In this document: positions 4,970 through 12,699 of the stretch, one piece after another | Layout of the letters: each line of letters starts with the position of its first letter | Position numbering within the stretch: position 1 is the first letter of the stretch | Assembly (NCBI GenBank): GCA_947425005.1 | Contig: CANDYP010000024.1 | Span: 1 to 15,796, forward strand | Source of the DNA: Rickettsiales bacterium | Lineage (GTDB): Bacteria > Pseudomonadota > Alphaproteobacteria > Rickettsiales > UBA1997 | Reading direction: 5' to 3' | Length of the DNA stretch: 15,796 nt | Program-made: the position numbers and the translations under genes | Notes under the pieces: model-generated | The model's input: the letters and a program-made list of their open reading frames with translations, nothing else | What the model was told of the DNA's origin: nothing | Databases searched by the model: none

Positions 4970-6520
4970 CTAAATCATGTTTTTTGGATTAACCCACTCG
5001 TCAAACTGGGCTTCGGTCAAGAGGCCAGAAGCTAGAGCTGCAGCTTTTAAGGTGGTTCCTTCTTTGTGAGCTTTTTTGGCGATTTTAGCGGCGTTGTCGT
5101 AGCCGATGTAGGGGTTTAATGCGGTCACAAGCATTAGAGATTGGTCGAGCAATTGCGTGATGCGCTCGCGATTAGCCTCGATTCCGACCAGGCATTGGTC
5201 AACGAAACTGTTAATTCCGTCATTCAAAAGATTGAGCGATTCAATGACGTTGCGAATAATCATTGGGCGGAAAACGTTTAATTCGAAATGTCCGTTTGAG
5301 CCGCCCACCGTAACCGCCACGTGGTTTCCCATGATTTGGCAAGCAACCATTGTGAGAGCTTCGCACTGAGTTGGATTAACTTTTCCCGGCATTATTGAGG
5401 AGCCCGGTTCATTTTCCGGCAGAGAGATTTCGCCAAGGCCGGAGCGAGGTCCGGAGGCCAAGAAGCGGATGTCGTTGGCGATTTTCATGCAGGAGACGGC
5501 GAGAGAATTTAGTGAGCCGGAAAAATTCACGAGCTCGTCGTTACAAGCCAAAGCGAAGAATTTATTTTTGTTAGTAATGAAGCTGTCAGCCTGTGCTAAA
5601 CCTAGCTTGGCGAGATTTGAGTCTTTCACTTTCCACACACCGTCAGACAAAGTTGTGCGACCCAAATCTAAATTCAAAAGTTTTTGGTGAAGAGATTTTA
5701 AGCCAGAAACTTCAGTAATTTTTTCCGCAAAATGTACGGCAAATTTTGGGTGGCAATTTAAGCCGGTACCAACTGCCGTACCTCCTTGCGCTAGAGCCGT
5801 GACGTACAGTATTGACTGCGAAATAAACACTGCCGCTGACTGAATTTGCACTTTGTAAGCTGAAAATTCCTGACCCAAAGTTACCGGCGTGGCGTCTTGG
5901 GTGTGGGTGCGGCCGATCTTCACAATGTCGTTAAATTCCGCTTCTTTTTTTCCGAGCTCGTTGGCAAAACGCACAAGAGTTGGCAGAAGTTTTTCGTAAG
6001 TGGTGAGCACAGTCGCAACATGCATGGCTGTAGGGAAAGTGTCGTTGGAGCTTTGTCCTAAATTCACGTGATCGTTGGGATGCACTGGCGATTTTCCGCC
6101 TTTTTTTCCGGTAACTTTTTCGTTAGCAACTGACGCGATTACCTCGTTGGTATTCATGTTGGTCTGAGTGCCAGAGCCGGTTTGCCAGACTACGAGCGGG
6201 AAATGATTTTCGTAAAACCAGTCGAAGCGCGCGAGGATGGTGTCGACGGCATCCACGATTTGATCGGCCAATTCCGGAGAGAATTTTTTGAACTCGTCGG
6301 AGGTTGGATCAGAGGCCATTAAGTCTTTGTTGGTAAGGGCTGCCGCCTTTTTGATTAGGAGCATTGCACGCACAACTTCTCTCGGCATTTTGTGGCCGGC
6401 ATTGTCGGTACAGATTGGAAAATTTTGCACGGAGCGTTGCGTTTGCGCGGCGTAATAAGCGTCGGCAGGAACTTGAATTTCGCCAAAAGAATCGGATTCG
6501 ATGCGGAAGTTTTGAGTCAT
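4970..6520 (-). CDS. fumC: Class II fumarate hydratase
   Basis: Interconverts fumarate and malate in the TCA cycle; an iron-independent homotetramer in the cytosol. Diagnostic blocks are SGTQTNMNTNEV (115-126), GQSSNDTFPTAMH (155-167), GRTHTQDATPVTLGQE (203-218, His206 expected in the active site) and the superfamily signature GSSIMPGKVNP (373-383) with its catalytic loop serine. At 516 residues it is longer than usual (about 460-470). Comparing with the remembered E. coli sequence, about 38 residues are inserted at 275-312, between the GLNCHP-containing helix and NKNKFFALA, where other enzymes have almost none. The frame stays open and the remaining sequence is intact, so the enzyme is probably active. 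Start ATG 6520 fits the family N-terminus. A palindromic repeat separates it from tpiA upstream; a terminator follows. Confidence 0.96.
   Translation of the reverse strand: MTQNFRIESDSFGEIQVPADAYYAAQTQRSVQNFPICTDNAGHKMPREVVRAMLLIKKAAALTNKDLMASDPTSDEFKKFSPELADQIVDAVDTILARFDWFYENHFPLVVWQTGSGTQTNMNTNEVIASVANEKVTGKKGGKSPVHPNDHVNLGQSSNDTFPTAMHVATVLTTYEKLLPTLVRFANELGKKEAEFNDIVKIGRTHTQDATPVTLGQEFSAYKVQIQSAAVFISQSILYVTALAQGGTAVGTGLNCHPKFAVHFAEKITEVSGLKSLHQKLLNLDLGRTTLSDGVWKVKDSNLAKLGLAQADSFITNKNKFFALACNDELVNFSGSLNSLAVSCMKIANDIRFLASGPRSGLGEISLPENEPGSSIMPGKVNPTQCEALTMVACQIMGNHVAVTVGGSNGHFELNVFRPMIIRNVIESLNLLNDGINSFVDQCLVGIEANRERITQLLDQSLMLVTALNPYIGYDNAAKIAKKAHKEGTTLKAAALASGLLTEAQFDEWVNPKNMI
5613..5669. 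repeat. Imperfect inverted repeat inside the FumC insertion
   Basis: On the coding (minus) strand AGATTTGGGTC (5669-5659) pairs with GACTCAAATCT (5623-5613): 11 bp with one G-U. Inside it ACTTT and AAAGT can add 5 bp. It is centred in the ~114-nt segment (about 5585-5698) that encodes the extra ~38 FumC residues. It may mark an old palindromic element inserted in frame. Confidence 0.55.
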
Positions 6521-6552
6521 TGTTTAGATTTTTAAATTAGTAACAAACTCAA

Positions 6553-6670
6553 TCAAAGCCCCCCTGATAAGGGGGGTAGGGGGGTTTCTCGTCACAAGAT
6601 CAGAGTTTTTTAGAAAAAATTATTCTGAATTCTTGACGAAAAACCCCCCTACCCCCCTTATCAGGGGGGC
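6553..6670. repeat. Palindromic element, copy 2 of the G/C-block family
   Basis: The left arm (6558-6594) and right arm (6634-6670) pair almost completely: 30 bp perfect from GCCCCCCTGATAAGGGGGG outwards, then TTTCTCGTCA against TGACGAAAAA with one mismatch. The first 45 bases (6553-6597) match 571-615 with a single difference, and both copies share TCTGAATTCT near the right side of the loop. Unlike copy 1, the sequence outside 6553/6670 is not palindromic, so this probably shows the true element borders. It lies in the 165-nt tpiA-fumC spacer, 15 nt after the tpiA stop. No T run follows the hairpin, so it looks more like a 3'-end stabiliser or attenuator than a classical terminator. Confidence 0.92.
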
Positions 6671-6685
6671 GATACCGAGGGTGAC

Positions 6686-7534
6686 TTAGGACAAACAGAT
6701 TTTCAAAAACTCCTCGGCATCAAGACTGGCCTTGCCTACCAGAAGTCCACTTACATTTTCAATTGCCAAAATTTCAGCAGAATTTTGTGCAGTGACCGAG
6801 CCGCCGTAAAGCGTGAAATATTGCTCCGCAACACCAGTAAACTTTTCGTCAAAAATCTTTTTAATCAAATTTGTCATTTCGGCAATCTGCGCCTTCGTAG
6901 GCACCAGGCCAGTTCCAATCGACCAAATCGGCTCGTAAGCAATTACCAGTTTTTCAAACTGCACTCCCCTCGGAACCGAATTAATGATTTGCTCGTAGAC
7001 GAATGCTAGGTGCTGATTTTGGTCGCGCGTCTCTTTGCTTTCGCCGACGCAAATAATCGGAATTAAATTTTGCTCCAATGCCGCTTTGACTTTTTTAGCG
7101 ACAATTTCATCAGTTTCGAAATGTCCGGCACGACGCTCTGAGTGCCCTAAAATCACGTATTCGCAGCCGATTTTTTTTAAGGAAGCGGCGCTTACATCTC
7201 CGGTAAATGATCCGGCGGTTTCGAAATGGCAATCCTGTGCGCCCAATTGAATCAACCTTTCGCTGAAAATAACTTGAGTAATTTCTTCTTCAGAAAGTTG
7301 AGTCACGTCCTTATTTTGGTACTTCATTATTGTTTCCAGCTTCTGAAATCCGGCCTCCATTAACTCGCTGTCAATGTAGTCAATCATGAAGACCGGCGGG
7401 CACAAAACGATTTCAGAATTTTCTAAATCAGCTTTTTTGCCGGCGGAATTATTTGCGAAAGCTTGGAGCCAAATGTCTGCCTCCTCAAAGGAGTGATTCA
7501 TTTTCCAATTCGCGGCAATGATTTTATTTTTCAT
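6686..7534 (-). CDS. tpiA: Triosephosphate isomerase
   Basis: Interconverts dihydroxyacetone phosphate and glyceraldehyde 3-phosphate in glycolysis/gluconeogenesis. Active-site residues are all visible: Asn9 and Lys11 in AANWKMN, His131 in ILGHSERR, Glu201 in AYEPIWSIGTG, and the phosphate-binding YGGSV and GLLVGKASLD near the C-terminus. The protein is 282 residues against the usual ~250. The excess sits between CPP (45-47) and LGAQD (97-101), where E. coli TpiA has 17 residues and this one has 49; the ~32 extra are charged and probably helical (KYQNKDVTQLSEEEI). I start at ATG 7534, which gives the normal N-terminus and overlaps the rnd stop by 4 nt (ATGA), implying coupled translation. A longer upstream frame would lie inside rnd and is rejected. 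Confidence 0.95.
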   Translation of the reverse strand: MKNKIIAANWKMNHSFEEADIWLQAFANNSAGKKADLENSEIVLCPPVFMIDYIDSELMEAGFQKLETIMKYQNKDVTQLSEEEITQVIFSERLIQLGAQDCHFETAGSFTGDVSAASLKKIGCEYVILGHSERRAGHFETDEIVAKKVKAALEQNLIPIICVGESKETRDQNQHLAFVYEQIINSVPRGVQFEKLVIAYEPIWSIGTGLVPTKAQIAEMTNLIKKIFDEKFTGVAEQYFTLYGGSVTAQNSAEILAIENVSGLLVGKASLDAEEFLKICLS

Positions 7535-8634
7535 GTTTTTATTAATTGTTTGAGACGCTCGCCGCACAGCTGGTAACGCCAGCCCGTAAGCAATTCTTCA
7601 ATTGGTTTTTTGCTGCAAACCAAGTTTTTTAAATTTTGACTAGTGACCAAAAATTGCTCTTTAAAATTTTCTTCCGCGGCAATTTTGGTGATTAAATCTT
7701 TGGCTTCCTGGTAAAGATTTTTTTGTCGGTCGCTCATGAAAGACCCTTCATCTTTTACAAAAAATATTTCCGGTTCTTCTGCTTTTTGCTCAAAGATTTT
7801 TGTGATTTCAGCGACTTTTTCTTTGCTCAGATTCTCGCCAATTTCTTCCGAAAGAGCCATGTGCTCAATGACGTGATCCCGCATGAAATGCTGGCGCGGC
7901 AAGTCGGATTTCTTGGCCCATTCTTCGCGCCACAAAATCAAATTTCTAATTTTTGCCGCTTGTTCACGCGATCTGCCTTTAAAAGAAAAGCTGCGAAATA
8001 AACTGTCTTTGGACTCAATCATGCTCTTGCTGACGAAGGTTCTGATCTCTTCCAAATACCATTGCTGACGTCCTCTTTCTGCCAAAATTTTTGACAATTT
8101 TTCGTGAATTTCTTCCAAAAAAACTACGTCTAAAAGTGCGTATTCGAGCTGCCTTGTGCTAAGCGGGCGCCTTTGCCAATCGCTTCTCTGCATGGTTTTG
8201 TCGACCGCTTGTTGCAAGAGTTTTTCTACTAAATTTGAGTAGCCCATGTTGTAGTCGAGGCCGCAAAAATTGGCCATTATTTGAGTGTCGACCAGACTGG
8301 ACACCACATTGTCCAACATACCTAGGTAGGGTATCCCAGATTTGTAGTAAAAAATTTGTAAATCTTGCAAAGAAGCGTGAAAAATTTTGGTAATGCTTTT
8401 GTCAAAAATCACTGCCGTGAGCGGCGCCAAATCGAGGCCCGACAAGGCATCCACAATGAATAATTTTTGCTCACCGGATTTTTTTACGGCGATTTGAATC
8501 AGCGACAAAATTGGGTAATAAGTTCTTTCGCGCACAAATTCGGTGTCGAGCGCCACTAATTTTGTTTCGTAAATTAGGTCGACAACTTCTTGCAAAGCGG
8601 CGTTGCTGGTAATGTAGTTTTGTGAATTAAGCAT
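7531..8634 (-). CDS. rnd: Ribonuclease D
   Basis: A 367-residue DEDDy 3'-5' exoribonuclease that trims tRNA and other stable RNA 3' ends. The catalytic set is visible: D30 and E32 in ALDTEFVRE, D91 in HASLQDLQIF (family HAxxQDLEI), and Y165/D169 in WQRRPLSTRQLEYALLDV. An HRDC domain follows, around residues 210-285 (SREQAAKIRNLILWREEWAK, then DLPRQHFMRD). Length is typical. It lies 9 nt after the 783-residue orphan gene and overlaps tpiA by 4 nt, so all three are probably cotranscribed. No Shine-Dalgarno is evident (TAAGTTTAAAAC before ATG). Confidence 0.94.
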   Translation of the reverse strand: MLNSQNYITSNAALQEVVDLIYETKLVALDTEFVRERTYYPILSLIQIAVKKSGEQKLFIVDALSGLDLAPLTAVIFDKSITKIFHASLQDLQIFYYKSGIPYLGMLDNVVSSLVDTQIMANFCGLDYNMGYSNLVEKLLQQAVDKTMQRSDWQRRPLSTRQLEYALLDVVFLEEIHEKLSKILAERGRQQWYLEEIRTFVSKSMIESKDSLFRSFSFKGRSREQAAKIRNLILWREEWAKKSDLPRQHFMRDHVIEHMALSEEIGENLSKEKVAEITKIFEQKAEEPEIFFVKDEGSFMSDRQKNLYQEAKDLITKIAAEENFKEQFLVTSQNLKNLVCSKKPIEELLTGWRYQLCGERLKQLIKT

Positions 8635-8643
8635 GTTTTAAAC

Positions 8644-10995
8644 TTAGGGAGTGACACCTGCCGAAGCGGAGGAATTTAGGCTTTTAGCGTGGTGAGAAGA
8701 AAGAGGAGGAGTGAAGACATTTTCGCCGTGAAGAGCTTCTGCCGTAAGGCTTTCGGTCCGAACAATCGGACTTGGTACAGCGGCCGATGTGACGTCTTGT
8801 TTTAATTTTTTAACCACTTTTTCTTTGAGTAGACTTTCAAGATAAGCGACTTCGGCAACGTCTCTGTTGTTAAGAATTGCCGACCTGTCCGCCTGATCAA
8901 AAATAAAATTCTGATTAAAAGTTTTCAAAGCTGCCGCCAACTTTTCTGCCGCTTCTTTTTTTTGGAGATCTGTTGCTGTGGCAGAGTTTAACCTAGTTAG
9001 CTCTGCAATATTTGACGGGGTCGGGCCATTGCTTTGCAAGTTTGCGTCAATGCCGCTGAGCAACACGAACTCTTTTCTTAAACCTTCCCTAAATTTATTA
9101 GCTTTTTTCTGCAGCTCTTTTTGTGCGACTTGAAAGGCTTCGTAGGCTTTTGGATCTGCAAAATCTTTTTCTGTTTTTTCACTAAAACCGCTGAGAAATT
9201 TGATCATTGCCTTGGCGGAAATCGGATCACCGGGCTTGCCACTGTCCGAAAATTTCCCCACGTCAAACATTTGGAATAAGGTTTTGCCGCCCGAACCGTC
9301 GCAATCAAATGTGGCGCCAGTAAAGGCTTTTGAGCTTTCCAATAATGTTCCGTTGCCGCTTCCCAGAGCTTTCGCCAAAAACTCAATCATCTTCAAATCA
9401 ATATTGGTCAACTTTGCAAGCTCGTGCTGATTGTTAACAAACTCTTCGATGCGCGCATCTGAGCCCTTCTTGTTGCCCCCTTTTCCCTCCTTCGACTCTT
9501 TCTCAAAAGCGTCAAATGCGGCCTTAAGTGCGGTGTCGTGCTTTTTAACCGAATCATCCAAACCCTTACTGTGATCAAGCTCCGCCGGGGCGCGACCCAC
9601 GGTAAATACGCCGGCAATTCCCAGCAATGTCAGTGGCGAGCCCAGCATTGGAGCCACTTCCGCAAATATTCCTTGCCCAATCTCGCTGTCCATTAAAGCA
9701 TCAACTACGTCACAGGCTGAATTCACAAAAGGCGTATTATCCAAAAGCCATTGCGTTGCATCGTCGATCCCCATCGCGTCCACCGCCTGGCCCATGAAGC
9801 CGAATTCTTTGCTGGTCATGACGCCGGAAAGGCCTTCGCTGAAGCTCAGATGAGCATCAAAAATTGGTCCGAAAATATTCGCTAGAGGATCCAAATAATT
9901 AAAAAGCTGTCCGCCGATCGAGAAAGCGCCCAGTGGCGTGAATATTAAAAACACTGACAATACGCGATATTTCCACGCTTCGTCAGATTCGTCTTCATGC
10001 TTTTGCATGCCGGTCAGCATAGTGTCGTGCAGCTTTTCTAATTGCTCGTTGAGCTGCTTAATTCTTTCGGCGTCAATTTTTTTGTCTGCTTCGATTTCAT
10101 TTAAAATCAAATCGCGCATTTGGCTGCAGGCTAGAGCGTCAAGCGGATCGAAATTCTGCGAATTGATGCGACTCAAATATTTTTGCATCGCGAATCCGTA
10201 TTGGCTTTGATCCGCGCTTATCTTCTGCATCAGCTCAGCCAAAAACCGCTCTTTGTTTTTGCTGTATTTTTCGTTGTAACTGCTGTCAACAGCCTTGGAC
10301 TCGCTAATGACGCCCTTGCCCGCCTGTTGCACCCCGGCGTATAAAAGCGCGGCGCTTTCAGTTGCAAGGGTTCTTAGCCCGCTCCAATTTGATCTTTTGC
10401 TGCTTAATTCTTTTTTCTCTGCTTCAGAAATGTCGCGACCATTTTCTAAAAGGCTTTCGAGTCGAGCCGCGTTTGCATCCACCGCATCTAGCGTCTGATC
10501 GAAAGCCAACTCCACTTTTTTGCGGTATGTCGGATGCAATCCGAAAACGCTTCCCACTCCAGGAATACTTGAAAATGAGTTTTGAGTTATTGAATTTTGC
10601 TCCAGCTTTGCAGCGTGAATTATCGAGGAATTGTAATTCTGGATGTCTTCAATGCTGCCGACGCCCATTAGATTAAGCGCTTCCGGCGTAAGCTGTCTTT
10701 GATATTCCGCAATGTCCAAACTTTGCGGCTTAGCGTCAGCCTTAGCAATTTCGGCCAATTGGCGAATTACGTTTTTGTTTCGTCTTGCCACATCTTCACG
10801 CTGATTACAAATTTCTTCGGCAAGATTTAGGAAGCGCTCGGTAGCCGCAGAATTACCGCTGGCAGAAATTGCGTTGTACCGATTTTCAAAATCTTTTTTT
10901 ATGCGCTCGATCGGATTTCTGGTTGACCTGCCGTAAAGCACAGCAACACGTCCAAGAATTTTTTTCTTCCGTTCTTCTGGGGTTAGGATCGGCAT
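8644..10995 (-). CDS. Large orphan protein (783 residues), function unknown
   Basis: I do not recognise this protein. The N-terminal ~340 residues are highly charged and helical, with likely coiled coil near 300-330 (DAERIKQLNEQLEKLHDTML). Two hydrophobic stretches stand out: about 344-363 (YRVLSVFLIFTPLGAFSIGG) and about 445-466 (around GSPLTLLGIAGVFTVG). Between them is a Phe/Gly/Asp-rich region. A Gly/Lys linker (500-512) leads to a helical C-terminal half. FDCDGSGG (563-570) superficially resembles a calcium-binding loop but is not a full EF-hand. The last ~45 residues are Ser/Ala/Pro-rich. There is no signal peptide. It heads the rnd-tpiA operon. The leader is AT-rich without a Shine-Dalgarno but has phased GGACTA repeats. 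It could be a membrane-interacting or secreted effector-like protein; that is conjecture. Confidence 0.85.
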   Translation of the reverse strand: MPILTPEERKKKILGRVAVLYGRSTRNPIERIKKDFENRYNAISASGNSAATERFLNLAEEICNQREDVARRNKNVIRQLAEIAKADAKPQSLDIAEYQRQLTPEALNLMGVGSIEDIQNYNSSIIHAAKLEQNSITQNSFSSIPGVGSVFGLHPTYRKKVELAFDQTLDAVDANAARLESLLENGRDISEAEKKELSSKRSNWSGLRTLATESAALLYAGVQQAGKGVISESKAVDSSYNEKYSKNKERFLAELMQKISADQSQYGFAMQKYLSRINSQNFDPLDALACSQMRDLILNEIEADKKIDAERIKQLNEQLEKLHDTMLTGMQKHEDESDEAWKYRVLSVFLIFTPLGAFSIGGQLFNYLDPLANIFGPIFDAHLSFSEGLSGVMTSKEFGFMGQAVDAMGIDDATQWLLDNTPFVNSACDVVDALMDSEIGQGIFAEVAPMLGSPLTLLGIAGVFTVGRAPAELDHSKGLDDSVKKHDTALKAAFDAFEKESKEGKGGNKKGSDARIEEFVNNQHELAKLTNIDLKMIEFLAKALGSGNGTLLESSKAFTGATFDCDGSGGKTLFQMFDVGKFSDSGKPGDPISAKAMIKFLSGFSEKTEKDFADPKAYEAFQVAQKELQKKANKFREGLRKEFVLLSGIDANLQSNGPTPSNIAELTRLNSATATDLQKKEAAEKLAAALKTFNQNFIFDQADRSAILNNRDVAEVAYLESLLKEKVVKKLKQDVTSAAVPSPIVRTESLTAEALHGENVFTPPLSSHHAKSLNSSASAGVTP

Positions 10996-11020
10996 ATTTA
11001 TTTAAAATTTTCTAAATTAG

Positions 11021-11047
11021 GGACTACTGAGGACTATTTGAAGACTA
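11021..11047. repeat. Helically phased short repeats upstream of the orphan gene
   Basis: GGACTA at 11021, GGACTA at 11031 and AGACTA at 11042 recur at 10- and 11-bp spacing, i.e. on one face of the helix. They lie 26-52 bp upstream of the 783-residue gene start, in the 242-nt divergent spacer shared with pal. A regulator site is possible, but three 6-mers in AT-rich DNA could also be chance. Confidence 0.4.
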
Positions 11048-11137
11048 ACAAAAACTTCATTTCGCAACGCATTTTCTTGAGATAAAAAACTATTCCCCTC
11101 CAATCTAATAATCATTGAAAAATTGGGTCGTCAATTC

Positions 11138-11166
11138 TTGACATTAGGTAAGTGCAAATTTAATTT
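11138..11166 (+). promoter_or_regulatory. Candidate sigma-70 promoter for pal
   Basis: A perfect -35 box TTGACA (11138-11143) is followed by a 17-bp spacer and a weak -10, TAATTT (11161-11166). Transcription would begin near 11173, leaving a leader of about 65 nt before the pal ATG. It is the best promoter-like sequence in the 10996-11237 divergent spacer; nothing comparable was seen for the minus-strand gene. Confidence 0.5.
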
Positions 11167-11237
11167 CGCCGCCTCTTACGCGCCCCGCCTTATCAATCAG
11201 GCTTCCAACAAATCTCCCATTTAATCTCGAGGACAAA

Positions 11238-11765
11238 ATGATCAAAAAATTACTTGTTTTAGTTGCCATCGTTTCACTAACCGCATGCCACGGTAAAACC
11301 GCCAAAGAAGATCTAAAAAAAGATGATTTTAAAGTGGAAGACAAAGCCACAGCAGATCAAAGTTTCCAAGCATTAGAAAACCAACAACAAGCCGACGCTT
11401 TAAACCAAGCGCAACAAGCCAAAGAAGCAGAAGTTGAAGTTCAAGACCGCGTATTTTTTGATTACAACTCTTCCGATCTTTCTGAAGAGGCCAAAAAAAT
11501 TCTCGACGTTCAAGCTCAATGGTTAAAAAGCGACCCCTCAATCAAGATCACTATTGAAGGCCATTGCGACGAAAGAGGAACTAGAGAATACAACATTGCT
11601 TTAGGCGACAGAAGAGCCAACTCTGCCAAATCTTATTTGGTAAAAAATGGCGTTGAAGCTGCAAGAATCAAAACCGTTTCCTACGGAAAAGAACGCCTAG
11701 CTTATTTTGGCACTGACGAAGTAACTGTTTCAAAAAACAGAAGAGCGGTTGCAGTAGTTAACTAA
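11238..11765 (+). CDS. pal: Peptidoglycan-associated lipoprotein Pal
   Basis: An outer-membrane lipoprotein that ties the outer membrane to peptidoglycan and works with the Tol system during constriction. Residues 1-16 are a lipoprotein signal with lipobox SLTAC; Cys17 is the predicted acylated residue. A Lys/Asp/Gln-rich linker (18-68) leads to an OmpA-like domain: VFFDYNSSDLSEEAKKIL (72-89), then ITIEGHCDERGTREYNIALG followed by DRRA (105-127). Asp111 and Arg126 sit where the family binds diaminopimelate. It ends NRRAVAVVN. Length 175 is usual. GAGGA 5 nt before the ATG is the clearest ribosome binding site in the window, in keeping with an abundant protein. tolB is not adjacent; an orphan gene follows 22 nt after the stop. 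Confidence 0.96.
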   Translation: MIKKLLVLVAIVSLTACHGKTAKEDLKKDDFKVEDKATADQSFQALENQQQADALNQAQQAKEAEVEVQDRVFFDYNSSDLSEEAKKILDVQAQWLKSDPSIKITIEGHCDERGTREYNIALGDRRANSAKSYLVKNGVEAARIKTVSYGKERLAYFGTDEVTVSKNRRAVAVVN

Positions 11766-11787
11766 CAGTGTCTAACCTTAAGTAAAA

Positions 11788-12543
11788 ATGGCCGCACAAA
11801 AACCAACGCCGGAAAATCAGGTTATTTCCGGCGCATCACCAGCAGAAAAACCCCTCCTCTCCCGCGAACAAATTTCCGCAGATTCCAAACTAGCAAGATA
11901 CCACCTCACAATTCTTCAGGCCTTAAACGACGAAGAATTCAAAGCCATGGCCGTACAAAACGGAATGAGAATGAAAGAAAGTCCTCTCTCGCAAGGCCTT
12001 GGCAATGCCAGCATCGCCGCCAATCTAATACCAGTGCCGATCGCCAGCCAAATAGCCCAACTCACTTTGTCCGTTGCGCAATACGCAGTAAATGCTCGCA
12101 ACGACCGCAGCAATTCTCAAAAAGCCGAAAAAATTTTAGCGATTAATCCCACTCACGATCAAGTCGAGTGGAAACAATTTGCCGAACAATTGGCCACAAA
12201 ATTAACCAGCGAAAATCAGAGTCGCATCCAAAGTTGCAAACCCTCCAAACAAGATGGCGGACTTTCTTCCAGCATTGGAGCAATTTTTTCTTTTAACAAA
12301 AAAGTCGCGGAAAATCCGGAAGTTGTCGCAGTTAAAGCAATGGCCGTCGGAGATTGTTCGCACGTCATTGAAACAATTTTAAATAAAGAAAATTTACTCG
12401 AAGGAAAAGACGGCGGGATTGAGAATGATGAGACAAGGGATGCCCTGGTTACTACACTAGCCACATCAGCCAACACGCCATCAACCAGCGCCAAATCAGC
12501 GAAGGCGTCAACTCTTGTAAGTCACGATTTGAGCCGCTCTTAG
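11788..12543 (+). CDS. Orphan 251-residue protein downstream of pal
   Basis: I do not recognise this protein. It begins 22 nt after the pal stop, probably cotranscribed, though only a weak purine stretch precedes the ATG. Residues 30-66 look helical (SREQISADSKLARYHLTILQ and following). A hydrophobic, Ala/Ile-rich stretch at about 73-101 (IAANLIPVPIASQIAQLTLS) could pair with a membrane or form a buried helix. A Lys/Glu-rich middle includes a Trp (128) and three Cys (150, 190 region). The last ~35 residues are Ser/Ala/Thr-rich (TTLATSANTPSTSAKSAKAS). There is no signal peptide, so it is not obviously a periplasmic Pal partner. The low-complexity tail resembles that of the 783-residue orphan. 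A secreted or surface role is only a guess. Confidence 0.75.
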   Translation: MAAQKPTPENQVISGASPAEKPLLSREQISADSKLARYHLTILQALNDEEFKAMAVQNGMRMKESPLSQGLGNASIAANLIPVPIASQIAQLTLSVAQYAVNARNDRSNSQKAEKILAINPTHDQVEWKQFAEQLATKLTSENQSRIQSCKPSKQDGGLSSSIGAIFSFNKKVAENPEVVAVKAMAVGDCSHVIETILNKENLLEGKDGGIENDETRDALVTTLATSANTPSTSAKSAKASTLVSHDLSRS

Positions 12544-12699
12544 AACCTGTTTAGGACCACTACTGTCCGATTAACCTACTCCCAAATTCTTCAAAACCAT
12601 TGATTCACAAGCTCTCGTAACCCATCAAAATGCTTCCTCCAAGCAAAAGATCGTCTTTTCTCAAAACAGTGATGAAGAAATCTTGGATGAGCTTTTTGA

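Noticed and set aside
571..6670. CRISPR-like array from the repeated G/C blocks
   Set aside because: Only two copies 6 kb apart, palindromic and without spacers or cas genes.
7535..7567. Longer TpiA start inside rnd
   Set aside because: The extra residues do not fit the family N-terminus, while ATG 7534 gives the conserved NWKMN spacing and an ATGA overlap with rnd.
9287..9310. EF-hand calcium site in the 783-residue orphan (FDCDGSGG)
   Set aside because: The 12-residue loop pattern is incomplete and the flanking helices do not fit.
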